DNA from: Plazaster borealis
Taxonomy: Eukaryota; Echinodermata; Asteroidea; Forcipulatida; Labidiasteridae
Direction of reading: 5' to 3'
DNA: 64,000 nt
Assembly (NCBI GenBank): GCA_021014325.1
Contig: CM037475.1
Coordinates: 651,001 to 715,000, forward strand
Position 1 is the stretch's first letter; every line of letters starts with the position of its first letter. The position numbers and the translations under genes were made by a program. Positions 11,501-23,300 of the stretch are shown here, one piece after another. Below the pieces are notes generated by a model. That model was given only the letters and a program-made list of their open reading frames with translations, had not been told where the DNA came from and did no database searches.

Positions 11501-14500
11501 AATGGTTCAAATCCCACCCGAGTAATTTGCATGTGGATTTTATTCACAGGACTCGGGGGGGGGGGGGGGGAGTACTGAGTATACAGTGTTGAATACACAT
11601 CAGTATAAGGGTAAAAAACAAATTATATTCTTTATCACCAGTAAAAAATTAACATATATTAAATTCATCAATCGTACAGTTTCAATAAATGTTTTTCTCT
11701 TTATTTTGAAAGTCTAGATAAGTAGAGGCTGGGGTAAAAACATCATTTCTCAGTACAATTGGATCATAATTTTTTGAATCCCAAGCAAAGTTTTTAATTT
11801 CTTAATGTTGAAGTCTATTTTATAGCTGATGAACACACAAATATTCAATGTTTGTTGTTTTCAGTTTACCAGAGTTCACCCAGATGACGGCTCAGTTTTA
11901 TTGCTCTCCAAAGTCAGCAGATCGCTGGATGATTGATTGGCAGCGAGACAGGTTGCAGTGGTGGAGGAAGGTCAGTTGAACATTTTCAGGCATTTGGAAT
12001 CGTTTACAATTCAGCAGAATTCTTGTCGCCATGTTTGTCATGTTCCCTGTATGCAGTAGCAATTTTGAATGATTATACTCAAGAATACAAAAAAGAACCA
12101 GACTAATTTCCCCTCCCGCCTTGATTTTATACCGTGCCCAATATGGGGGCAGAGGGTGTGTCCCCCCCCCCTTAACACACTAATTCCTCTTGTACAGAAG
12201 TACACCGCCCCTTAAACCCTCTAAAGAATTCCTGAGATTCCAAGCACACAATGAAGACACAATAGGGGGTACCACCATACCCCATATCGAACGCCAAATG
12301 CTTGATTTGGTTAAATGTTCGAATAAAAACAAACGAATGACAACTGTTGTCTGTTTGGTGGTTTTTTTCTACAACCCTGCTTATAAACAAGGTGTCAGTG
12401 TTTGTAAATATTTGCACTTTTTTAGGTGTTAGTGTTTGTAAATATTTGCACTTTTTTAACGTGAACCTGGAAAATGATATTTAATTTGAAAAGTAAAATT
12501 GGGTTTTGTTTACACATTGCAATTTATTCATTGATTTCAGTTTTCAGGTGCCCCGTCCAGTTTTCAGATGTCTGAAACAAAACAGTCGGACACTTTACGC
12601 ACAACTGACATCCAGTTTCATTTTCCATGGGGAGTAGATACGATAGAGAGAATATCTAACAGAGGGGGTGGTGAACTGGAACAGCTTCAACATGAGACAG
12701 GAGAAGATTTACAAGTAATTACTGGTAAACTCATATTCTTGAGATAATTCTTGTCTTGTGGGATGAATCTTTCTGTAATTGATCTGTGTTATGGTTTAAG
12801 AACACAGACCCAAGCTCTGGTGTTTTTGATCAGCAGAGTGTGGGTTTGAGTCCCGGTCGTGGCACTTGTGTCCCTGAGCAAGATACTTTGCCACAATTGC
12901 TTTGTCCTTCAGATGGGACATTAGTTAGTAGGCCCCGTGTACTAGGATTGGTAGTGCACGTAAAAGAACCCAGAACATTTATCGTGGAAGAGCAGGGGTT
13001 AACCCCGGTGTTTCTGGTTCAAATAGCAATCGCCCTTGTTTACAGGTTTCCTAAGGCTTGCGAGCTACAGTGATGAAGTTCACTTATGAGGCATCCTTGG
13101 TTTTATTACCAGAAATATATATTAATAATTCATCTATATTTCAACTGATATTTCAATGTCAGGGTTCTCCCCAGGATTTTTCAAAACTGTGGGGCATTCT
13201 GGACCCAAATTTTAGGATGTTTGGCCGAAGCACTCTGAATTGAAACAAGGTCTTCGGAATGTTTTCTACTTAGCATGCTTGGTGTTTATCTTGGTTTTAA
13301 AGGTATCGTACACGTTTGGCAATGACTCAAAACAAATGTTAGCATAAAACCTTACTTGGTAACTAGCAACGGAGAGCTGTTGATAGTATAACAAATTGTG
13401 AGAAACGACTCCCTCTGAAGTAACGTAGTTTTTGAGAAAGAGGTAATTTCTCACTAAAATAATAAAAACTTCTTGCAAGAAGTTTTTATTCCTATATGAA
13501 AGCACACAAATTTGTACAACAAGGGTGTTTTTTCTTTCATAATTTTCTTGCAACTTCGATGACTAATTGAGCCCAAATTTTCACAGGTTTGCTATTTTAT
13601 GCATATGTTGGGATACACCAAGTGAGAACACTGGGCTTTTACAATTACCAATTGTGTACAGTGCCTTTAAAAGCCTTACTGTGCAATCTGGAGCATTCTA
13701 TATGGTTTTCTCTTGATCTTTTTTGGTTTGTTGCGCGTATCGGCACGCAATTCGTACGTATCAGCCCGATACGCTAGCTTGTGCATGGGAAGAACCCTGA
13801 ATGTATACACCTGCTGTTTTGGAAGAGTAAATTTGTTGCAATCCTCTAGTATTGATCCGCTCATTACATAGGCTGTTAAGTTCCCTCAAGTCGGTTTGTA
13901 ATCAAGCAAATGTTGGTTTCTCTTTTAACTGTCTAGGGGCGTGACGGGAGAAAGATTGTCTTACCTCACGTGATTGAGATGGTTAGTGGAGTAGAGAGAG
14001 GAATGATGGCCTTATTACTAGATGCCTTCCAAGAGAAAGAAATAAAAGACACAAGAGTCCAAAATGATCTTAAAAGGGTGAGGTGCTATTTTTATCATTA
14101 TTTTATTTCTGGCAACAAATTTAATTCAAATTTAATTAAATTCAAGGTTTTTTTATTGGTTCTTCAAATAGAAATGTTGTTCACATGATAAAGATGAAAA
14201 ATAACTAAGAATTACGTTAGATAATTGCTTTGACTTTCCTTCTTGCTTAAGGTTTTGAGATTACACATTAAACTTGCTCCAGTCAAGGTAGCAGTGTTAC
14301 CCATCAGAGGGACCAAGGAACTCTCTGAGGTAAGATGCCAAGACTGATATGCACATAGCCTTGATCAAGGCTGTCTTGCGCTATCCCAGCGGTAGTTATC
14401 CATGCATGGAGTCTGTAGGATGATACTCAATCGCACACACTTACATCCAAGCATGCACACAACCGTCAGGACGATACACACGCACTCAGAGTCCGTCAGG

Positions 14501-17038
14501 ACAATACACATGTGTACACACGCACATAGTCCACGATGACAGGATGACAACCTTGATGAGATCCTTCTAAAACCGAAAGCTTATGTGTTTCTGTATTTTC
14601 TCTTTAGATTTCCAACTGATTTTTATATGCAAGATGATGGCCAATCATAGGCTCGTAGCTTTGACCTCCACGAGTTTGTGCACTTATTCACTCGTGTTTA
14701 TATACATGACCACGTGTACAAAGTGTATGCCACAGCCTGTTAATGGCATCGCAGCAAAGAGTAACATGGTCACCCCAGAACCAATGAGAATACGTTTGTT
14801 AGTGACATTAGCGTAATTAGATCTGCTTTGAATTGTTTTCAGAAGGATCAAGGCGTAATGATGAATATTCACACATACTGTAGTATGTACAAACAAATCT
14901 TATGTACAAGCTCATGTACGCACATATGTTTTTGTATACAGTACATGAGCACATGTTTGTAATAAACATGTATCTACATGTATCTACACAGCGAGCGTGG
15001 GGTGTGCTGGTTGTGGGTGTGCTGGGATGGGGTGTGCGGGGTGAAATGCGACTAACATGACTAAACCGTTCCATCTGGCCAGCACGCCTTGATCAAGGCA
15101 TGCTGGGGTGTGCTGGGTGCTGGCCAAAATATGACTAAACCATTCCATCTGGCCAGCACGCCTTTATCAAGGCTAATTGGGGTGTGCTGGGTGCTGGCCA
15201 AACCGTTCCAACTGACCAGCACGCCTTGATCAAGGCTAATTGGGGTGTGCTGGGTGTGGGGCAAAATGTGACTAAACCGTTCCATCTGGCCAGCACGCCT
15301 TTATCAAGGCTAATTGGGGTGTGCTGGGTGCTGGCCAAACCGTTCCAACTGACCAGCACGCCTTGATCAAGGCTAATTGGGGTGTGCTAGGTGTGGGCCA
15401 AAATGCAAATAAACCGTTCCATTTGGCTAGCACGCCTTGATCAAGGCTAATTGGGGTGTGCTGGGTGTGGGGCAAAATGGAACTAAATCGTTCCATCTGG
15501 CCAGCACGCCTTGATCAAGGCTAATTGGGGTGTGCTGGGTGCAGGCCAAAATGCAACTAAACCGTTCCATCTGGCCAGCACGCCTTGATCAAGGCTAATT
15601 GGGGTGTGCTGGGTGTGGGGCAAAATGGAACTAAATCGTTCCATCTGGCCAGCACGCCTTGATCAAGGCTAATTGGGGTGTGCTGGGTGCAGGCCAAAAT
15701 GCAACTAAACCGTTCCATCTGGCTAGCACGCCTTGGTCAAGGCTTATAAAAAATGCACAAGGCATAATAGTTTGTCTTTTCCTCTCATTGATTTAGACAA
15801 AGTAATGCCTGGCTGATTGGGTAATCTGCTGTATTTGTTAATATTATTGAAAGCAATGACACTCTTGTAACCATTATCTGGAGACTAGGTATTTTCTGTT
15901 GTGTTTTTTTGGCAGCTCTGTGAGTATCTTGCCAAGGAATTGAGGAAAAGGAGTATTTCTTGTCACCGAGTCGTTGAAGTCAGTCCTGTCATCAGTCAAC
16001 ATCTTACAAGGTTTGTATCATAAAGAAATGGCTCACAACTAAAAGGAGGTGCCTCTACAGTAACGACAGATTATTGTTTCTGCCGTTGCAAAAAAAATGC
16101 AACACCATGAAATACAGTAATTTCACAACACTTTTTCATAACTAACCTAAATAAGCTTTATAACTTAATGCAAACATGGAAATTTGAAACCATGTTATGT
16201 TTTTTGTATATGAGTGGAAGTACTTTTTGCTTTTTATTAAGTAAACTTTCAAATGTCACTTCTGGAATTTGTTTGTGACTCATCGTGTCTCTCTATTGAT
16301 CCAAGGCGTATACTCTCACGACACCAGCATGTTGTAACAGTTTTGACCAATAGGTCGCTGTCACCAAGGCAATCTCAGTCAAGTTAGCCAAGTCTGTTGC
16401 TGTGCACAGGTCTTGTGATTGTCGATCTGGGCAGTAGAACAAGTGCTTCATTGTGACTAATGCTGTACAGTAAACAACACATTGGTTTTTGTTATATGTA
16501 GATTTGATGAGATGGGAGTGCCGTTTGTTATCCTTCTGAATGAGAACACCCTCAAGACAGGAGTGGTTCGGTTGAGGTATAGAGATACATCAGTAATGGT
16601 GAGAGACTTAAAAGATGTCCTGATTGGGCTATTAATATCTGCATTGGGAGCAAAGGTTGTAATGAATGTAACTATGTATCCCCATTGGGGTAGTTTGGCA
16701 TTACCATAAAAAACAAGTTTTTTGTTAATATGTATAGTGTGTATTAAAGGGATTGTATACGTTTGGTAATTGGAACGCAAGGTTTGTTTCAATCCTATAT
16801 AGTTGTAGATATAAAACCTGTGAAAATTTCATTTGGGAAGGTATTAGCGTTTTTGAGACATTGCCAAAAATCTGGAGCGGTTATGTCCACGCAGGAAGAA
16901 TAATCTGCTCTCAGAAATGTTTGTGCCTCTCTTAGTAAAAAATAACTGTGATGTTTTTGTTTTTGTTTATACTTTCAGCAACATTTACATATCACTGAGG
17001 TTAAAGAATGTATAGAGCGCCACCTAGAGGCTGAATGA
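8595..17038 (+). CDS. POLG2: DNA polymerase gamma accessory subunit 2 (mitochondrial)
   Basis: POLG2 is the class II aminoacyl-tRNA-synthetase-like processivity subunit of mitochondrial DNA polymerase. Recognised coding exons: 8595?-8820, 10007-10242, 10779-10920, 11865-11970, 12541-12714, 13937-14077, 14252-14329, 15916-16010, 16502-16598 and 16979-17038 (TGA). All internal junctions are GT-AG and keep one frame, giving about 450 residues (human 485). Family landmarks in order: EWWTSVV across exons 1-2, RLPFGLAQLGRCF, DRLQWWRK, FHFPWG, GRDGRK, LAPVKVAVLP, RLRYRDTS and HLHITEVKECIERHLEAE at the C terminus. The 5' end is unresolved: the frame opens at 8555 without an ATG, an acceptor-like AG lies at 8593-8594, and the first in-frame ATG is 8663. 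A further upstream exon carrying the mitochondrial presequence is likely. Confidence 0.9.
9029..9198. mobile_element. GGGCCCAATTTCAT-type MITE
   Basis: The right end is GCTTTATGAAATTGGGCCC and the left end its complement, AATTTCATAAAGC. It is full of GTGCTTA/AAGCA motifs. It lies in POLG2 intron 1. Related copies are at about 23787-23970 and 55043-55293. Confidence 0.65.
9317..9535 (+). repeat. Dispersed repeat (SINE-like), copy 1
   Basis: It runs from GTTGGGAAGGTATTGCATTC to GGCCGTCCGGCCTTGTGATG and reappears inverted at 26104-26300 with small differences. It reads like part of a tRNA-derived SINE body; the tRNA-like head is visible only in the second copy. Confidence 0.65.
10308..10592 (+). 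mobile_element. tRNA-derived SINE
   Basis: The head contains GGTTTGAATCCCACTGGG, a B-box-like motif, followed by a ~200-bp body and a tail of AATAAATAAATAAA, as expected for a retroposed SINE. It lies in POLG2 intron 2, on the coding strand. Confidence 0.65.
11446..11630 (+). mobile_element. tRNA-derived SINE with A and B boxes
   Basis: GGGCTAGCTCAGTGGTCTAG (A box) and GGTTCAAATCCCACCCGAG (B box) are spaced as in a tRNA. The following body matches copies at about 53640-53745 and 55960-56130, with TTCACAGGACT and CACATC-GGTAT near the end. A G-run interrupts this copy near 11550. It is not a functional tRNA because the acceptor-stem ends do not pair. Confidence 0.7.
12790..13050 (+). mobile_element. 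tRNA-derived SINE (V-type head)
   Basis: GTGGGTTTGAGTCCCGGTCG (B-box-like) is followed by the conserved body GTCCCTGAGCAAGATACTTT...CACGTAAAAGAACCC...AGCAGGGGTTAACCCC, typical of deuterostome SINEs. It lies within POLG2 intron 5. A fragment of the same head, inverted, lies at 26310-26420. Confidence 0.65.
13299..13670 (-). mobile_element. MITE family A (TTAA-flanked)
   Basis: The ends are AAAGGTATCGTACACGTTTG and TGTGTACAGTGCCTTT, sitting in TTAA-containing flanks. A central palindrome around CTTCTTGCAAGAAG is at about 13468-13490. Other copies are at 33276, 37492, 44946 and 59526. It lies in POLG2 intron 5. Confidence 0.85.
15061..15745 (+). repeat. Minisatellite, ~75-bp unit, about 10 copies
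   Basis: The unit contains CGTTCCATCTGGCCAGCACG, the palindrome GCCTTGATCAAGGC, and AATTGGGGTGTGCTGGGTG. Most units are 73-76 bp; two near 15145-15206 and 15279-15342 are about 61-63 bp, lacking part of the AAAATGCAACTAAA segment. A solitary CCTTGATCAAGGC upstream at 14361 may be the seed. It lies within POLG2 intron 7. The frames across it are repeat artefacts. Confidence 0.85.
16746..16938 (+). mobile_element. MITE family B, truncated copy
   Basis: It begins AAAGGGATTGTATACGTTTG and contains CCACGCAGGAAGAATAATC; the right half is missing. It lies in the last POLG2 intron and ends about 40 bp before the final exon. Fuller copies are at 31286-31652, 33646-34232, 52605-52992 and 57775-58160. 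Confidence 0.75.
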
Positions 17039-18050
17039 AGACCAGCTCAGAAGATAACCTACAAACTGCATCAATGAGTAAATGTGTTAAGAGAAACACC
17101 TTTGACTGAGATTGTTGAAGAGGAGGGATGGGGTGGGGCCCGAGAGGCACAAAACCGTCCTTTAATAACATGTGTCATATTTAAGATTTGTATCCTGAAA
17201 TACATTGTCTAATTATTTTATTTTACGGTTCTCTCTTGTTTCTTTGATTATGATTAAAAAGGTTGCTATGGAGATGGTACTAATAAATGTGACTGATTTT
17301 CTACTTAGTAGACTTGACCAGTCCTTATATTGGTTAAGGGTCGTATCAAATAGCAACATGTTTTGATTGTGGGCACTAAAAGGAGGCAACTGCCAAACCA
17401 GAACAACTGTCACAGAGAGAACTGCAGGTCATCTCAGTGTTAAAATGCCTTTTGGGGGACAATGGCACCAATATGAATAACTAATCATGCAGCTGTCATA
17501 ATTGAACTTAAATAAATAACATATTTTGTAAGATTATCTTGAGTATAAATAGAGTGTATTCATTTGCCTTTCTTGTTTCTGTTTCTTATGCGGATGGATC
17601 AAACGAGGGACGTGGTCATCACTTGCTGACAAATGTTATTATTTCCAGTATTATTACATCGTACACACACCAGACCAGTTGGCTTATATGACATAATACC
17701 CTAAGCTGGACATACCACACAATATAGAGTGGGTGTCAATTAACAAGGGGCAGGAAAAAACTCTACCAGCACATCCTTTGTGTACAAAAACGGTTATGTC
17801 ACTTGTCAATGTTGGATGTAACCAAATTATAAAACTTAATTAATTACACAAAGAAATTAACTTAATTTAACCCATGCAATACATAGACATGTTAGCAACA
17901 CACGTTAGCAAAACGATCTTTGAGAAAGTGCAAAAACAAACCCTCTTGACCTATGGGCAACCTTGGAAGTGTGTGCTGACATGTAACAACATAACGTGTG
18001 CGTTGGGTTCACAGAGGTCCCTCTCTTAATTAGGTACAAAAAACCACTTG
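17039..18050. other. POLG2 3' region and intergenic sequence
   Basis: This holds the presumed POLG2 3' UTR. AATAAA-containing stretches occur at about 17262 and 17510 as possible polyadenylation signals. No other gene is recognised. Confidence 0.45.
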
Positions 18051-19945
18051 TCTTCTCACAGAAAGGGAAGGCTCTAGTGGGCTAATAATGACTTCTTGTC
18101 AGCACAGTAAGGGGAGGCTATAATGGGCTAATGACTTCTTGTTAGAACAGAAGGAGAAGGCTCTAGTGGGCTAATAATGACTTCTTGTTAGGGGAGGCTA
18201 TAATGGACTAATGACTTCTTGTTGGAACAGAAGGAGAAGGCTCTAGTGGGCTAATAATGACTTCTTGTCAGGGGAGGCTATAATGGGCTAATGACTTCTT
18301 GTTAGAACAGAAGGAGAAGGCTCTAGTGGGCTAATAATGACTTCTTGTTAGGGGAGGCTATAATGGGCTAATGACTTCTTGTTAGAACAGAAGGAGAAGG
18401 CTCTAGTGGGCTAATAATGACTTCTTGTTAGGGGAGGCTATAATGGGCTAATGACCTCTTGTTAAAACAGAAGGAGAAGGCTCTAGTGGGCTAATAATGA
18501 CTTCTTGTTAGGGAATGGGCTAATGACCTCTTGTTAGAACAGAAGGAGAAGGCTCTAGTGGGCTTATAATGACTTCTTGTTAGGGGAGGCTATAATGGGC
18601 TAATGACTTCTTGTTAGAACAGAAGGAGAAGGCTCTAGTGGGCTAATAATGACTTCTTGTTAGGGAATGGGCTAATGACCTCTTGTTAGAACAGAAGGAG
18701 AAGGCTCTAGTGGGCTAATAATGACTTCTTGTTAGGCTATAATGGGCTAGTGTTAGAACAGAAGGAGAAGGCTCTAGTGGGCTAATAATGACGTCTTGTT
18801 AGGGGAGGCTATAATGGGCTAATGACTTCTTGTTAGAACAGAAGAAGAAGGCTCTAGTGGGCTAATAATGACTTTTTGTTAGGGGAGGCTATAATGGGCT
18901 AATGACTTCTTGTTAGAACAGAAGAAGAAGGCTCTAGTGGGCTAATAATGACTTCTTGTTAGGCTATAATGGGCTAGTGTTAGAACAGAAGGAGAAGGCT
19001 CTAGTGGGCTAATAATGACTTCTTGTTAGGGGAGGCTATAATGGGCTAATGACTTCTTGTTAGAACAGAAGAAGAAGGCTCTAGTGGGCTAATAATGACT
19101 TCTTGTTAGGCTATAATGGGCTAGTGTTAGAACAGAAGGAGAAGGCTCTAGTGGGCTAATAATGACGTCTTGTTAGGGGAGGCTATAATGGGCTAATGAC
19201 TTCTTGTTAGAACAGAAGGAGAAGGCTCTAGTGGGCTAATAATGACTTCTTGTAAGAGGAGGCTATAATGGGCTAATGACTTCTTGTTAGAACAGAAGGA
19301 GAAGGCTCTAGTGGGCTAATAATGACTTCTTGTCAGGGAATGGGCTAATGACCTCTTGTTAGAACAGAAGGAGAAGGCTCTTGTGGGCTGATAATGACTT
19401 CTTGTTAGGGGAGGCTATAATGGGCTAATGACTTCTTGTTAGAACAGAAGAAGAAGGCTCTAGTGGGCTAATAATGACTTCTTGTAAGGGGAGGCTATAA
19501 TGGGCTAATGACTTCTTGTTAGAACAGAAGGGAAGGCTCTAGTGGGCATAGTGACTTCTTGTTAGCACAGAAGGGGGAGGCTATAGATGGTCTAATGCCT
19601 TCTTGTTAGAACAGACGAAGAAGGCTCTAGTGGGCTAATAATGACTTCTTGTTAGAGGAGGCTATAGATGGTCTAATATGCCTTCTTGTTAGAACAGACG
19701 AAGAAGGCTCTATAGTGGGCTAATAATTGCTTTATGAGGCTGTATTGGCTAATGACCTCTTTTGTAACAGGGGAAGGCTATTGGGCTGCTAGAACAGAAC
19801 AGGAGAAGGCTCTAATGGGCTAATAATGACTTCTTGTTAGCACAGCTGGGAAGGCTCTAGAGTGCTAATGACTTTTTGTTCGCACAGTTATAAAGTGATA
19901 ATGGGCTTATGACTTCTGAGAACAGCAGAGGGCTCCTTGATTGAT
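18051..19945 (+). repeat. Minisatellite, ~80-bp unit of two sub-units, more than 20 copies
   Basis: The higher-order unit joins GGCTCTAGTGGGCTAATAATG-like and GGCTATAATGGGCTAATG-like halves, each followed by ACTTCTTGTTAG, with AACAGAAGGAGAA between units. Some units are shortened (for example around 18518, 18735, 18971, 19101). Homogeneity is high between about 18130 and 19540 and decays at both edges, as expected for unequal exchange. It sits between POLG2 and the SDR42E gene. Confidence 0.9.
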
Positions 19946-20308
19946 AGCAAATGGGAATTAGGCTTTAGTGGTATGGCTTAGAGGAAATGACTGCTTGCTG
20001 TCAACGAAAAATGTAAGCTAATCTTCTTTTTATAGTGTTAATGAAGTGCACCTTTATACTTTATTAATTTGGCATATAAATTTTGAAATTTGTCAAAACA
20101 AATCCCCTCCCCCGCCCCGCCCCCGCCATACACACTTTGAAAAACGGCTGCTAGAGGGCGCTAAACCACTGTTTACTTTATAAAGAGGTCCACCTAGCTT
20201 GAGATCCTTACACTCAAGCCCTCGAGACTGAGTGAGCAGGTATTTCGTTTGGAATTGTTTAGATTGGATTTAAGTTGGGACAATATAATTCATCCTCTGG
20301 AAGTCACG

Positions 20309-23300
20309 ATGACAGTAAAGAAGATGATTGGACCTGACAGACACAGAGAACGTGTTGAGGAGGTGCTCGGGTAAGGACATTTTCCATTTTGTTTTGTTAG
20401 CAACTGAACTGAACTGCGGTTGGCGAAATGCCGGCAAATTTAGAATTGAAATTTCTGGAATTATTTAACCCTATCAATCATTATGTGACCTTGTAAAAAA
20501 CGGTACAACTATTTAGGTCTACTAATACAGCACCAGACCACAGGTACACTTCCTTCAAGCTATCCGCTGTGGAGACGCAGTAGGCCTACACTTCCTTATT
20601 TGAAGGATGTTTTTAGAAATGGCAAGATAGTTCGAATTTACTAATTCTAGGTAGGCCTAGGCCTAGTTATCGTAGGAGGTCCTGTTTTCAGGGCGTCCCT
20701 GAAATCGATGCAAATCTTTTACCTCTCTGCGCGCGATGTAAACAGTCCCTAGATACAATTTTTGTGGTTTGACTTGCCAAGCAAAGAGTCTCCTCTCCTT
20801 TGACCAAAACTTAGAATTATGTGAGGCTCCACTGGCAAGTTGCACTTGTATTGCAAAAATTTGTGGTATTTTAGGCATTTCTACAAGGTACAAAAATATG
20901 TCCGCCGAAAAAATTTCATCAAACAATTTTTCAATTCACAATTCACGATGATAAAATCATGTGACTTAAAATTCTTCTGAGCATTCTGGGGAAAAAAAAT
21001 ACAGAGGCTTAAAGAAGCCATGTGCCTTATATCATTTTCTAACAGTCTGGATAATTTTTTTTTAAACCCTCATATCATTTATTATTAATAACATTAAATT
21101 TTAAACATTGGCTTGGTGATTCAAAAATCACTGTTTATTGATATGCTTTATTATAAATGTTAAGAAACATAAAAAGATTCAAAACTTTTTTAAAAATCAG
21201 ATTTGAAAGCCAAGACTTATTGACACTTTTTTTTTTTTTAATTTTTTTTTTTTAGTTTTTGCAAATTACCATCGTAATTTTTAAAATTAAATAAAACATA
21301 TTTTGAATAAAATGAAGACAACTGCTGGCTATAGAGTCATACACAACGTCTCACAGAACACTTGAAGTCACTGCAGATGTTTCTTCCATGTATGGCTTCA
21401 CCAGGACACCATACTTTCTTGTTTGCCTCGAAAACAGGTCAAACTCAAAACACGGGGACGCTATTGAAGTCATCGAAGATCGGTGCGTGGTGTGAAAGTT
21501 TCAATGTCTATCAAGTTTTAATATATTTTTACATACTTCTTATAAACAAAGGAAGGTAATTAGGGCATCAGTTGATATATGGCATCATTATTTTTTTTTT
21601 CAATTCAAAGAAAAAGGCATAGTACATCGAAAAACCAGACACGGGAGGAAACTCCTATTCCTAAAAAAGTGAAAAACTTTTATTTTAAATTTTAGTCCTC
21701 TGAATTGAATTGGCCCATGGTTGGCCCATTTAGGGTTGCTAGACGAATGGTAGAAGCTGTCGCCCCCCCCTCCCCCGTCAAATTGAACACTCAAATTGGA
21801 TTCCCCAGAATAAACACAGTGTTGCCATATGGAGGAAGGAAATCCATGGTGTTGCTACGTTGCAATAAACGAATGGATACCATTGCATTAGTTTGTTCCT
21901 AAAAAACACGTGCTATTAAGGGCAACTAATCTGAAGAGTGAACTTGATTTCTTCAAGTCACACTGTTAAAGAAAGTTTATCATTCCCATTCAGGAGTTTG
22001 GACGTACCATCACTCAGGGGTCAAAAGGTTCTTGTTACTGGAGGTGGTGGCTTCTTCGGTATTCATCTAGCGAGGGCGCTACACATGTTAGGATGCTCAG
22101 TACTCATCACCGACAAGGGAAAACCTATCGAAGACTACCAAGATGACATCAAATATGTTCAGGTTCGATTGTCAAGATTTTTAATGCAGTTTCAAATTAT
22201 CAAATTTATAAACTATAGGCCTACCTTCACCATCCAGGGTTGTTTATTATTCATTCTTTTGAGCCTAGTACTCATAAGAGAGTCTTACGTCCTTGTGGAA
22301 AACTCTAAAGGCTTATATGTCAAGTTTGATAGTTCCAGGCCTGATTCTTCACGGAGGCAATGGAGGCAGTTGCCTCCGTTGCCCTCGTTCATTGCTTTGG
22401 TGCCCCTTGAAATTTTCCAATAGAAATTTACAATTTCCTCAACGCCTTGGGGCCCTTCCCCTTTCAAAAACAAAGCATCAGGCCTGTAGTTTAAAGAATC
22501 ACAGACTAATGAAAGAATAAAATATATTATCAAGCTGTTTTGGGTACTTTGATGGAGAACCATCATTTAATTCACAAATTGGCAGGCCAATTTGATTAGT
22601 CACAAATAAAAGGGCAAAGAAAGATTGTTGGTGCAAGTGCTGCTGAGATTGAAATGGGATGAGCTCCGTTGTACCAAAAATGCTTGCAAAGCAGTGTTGA
22701 GAAAATTGCAATTACATCACATAGGTTTTGTCCTTCTGGCCGCCTCGTCTGTGGCCCTCTAGTGGAGGGCAATAATGAATGACCATGAGCACTTTGCAAA
22801 AAAAAGGAGTCAATGGTTCTTCAAAAGTAAAATCACATTTGATTTTCTTCCCTTCCGTTCCAGTCAAGATACAAGTCTCAAGTCCCATAATGATGGGATC
22901 TGTGCCATGTGTACTCATTGTGTACATTCTCTTAAATTGAAGTCCTCTGTATCATAGCCCAGGACTCCTAATGTTCTCCCTATGCACAATTGACAAGCTA
23001 GTGTATCAGGCTGATACGCACGAATCGCAGGTCGATACACGCAATTCGCGGCCGATGCGTACATTTAAAAAATAAATTGGGGGGATGTGGGGAACTCTTA
23101 TTAAATTCACAAAAAACATAAAGAAACCTAGAATGCCCCAGATTTTTACACAGGGATTTTAAAACAAAGATGAACACCAAGCATGCCAAGTAATTTTTAT
23201 TCATTCTGAGGACCTCATTTCAATTCAGCGTGCTTTAGACAAAATATCCAAAATTTAGTTCAAGATCGCCCCACAGTTTTGAAAAATCCTGAGAGAACCC

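Noticed and set aside
11448..11522. Possible tRNA gene
   Set aside because: A and B boxes are present, but the cloverleaf stems do not pair and the sequence continues into a SINE body shared with two other loci.
12715..12724. Alternative donor for POLG2 exon 5 at 12725
   Set aside because: It would join exon 6 out of frame and hit a stop immediately; the donor at 12715 keeps the frame and the expected LQ-GRDGRK junction.
16599..16709. Read-through of POLG2 exon 9 into intron 9
   Set aside because: The open extension looks loosely like the POLG2 C terminus, but splicing at 16598 to 16979 gives a much better match and a proper stop.
15061..19945. CRISPR-like array
   Set aside because: Repeats are contiguous minisatellite units without unique spacers, in a eukaryotic genome.
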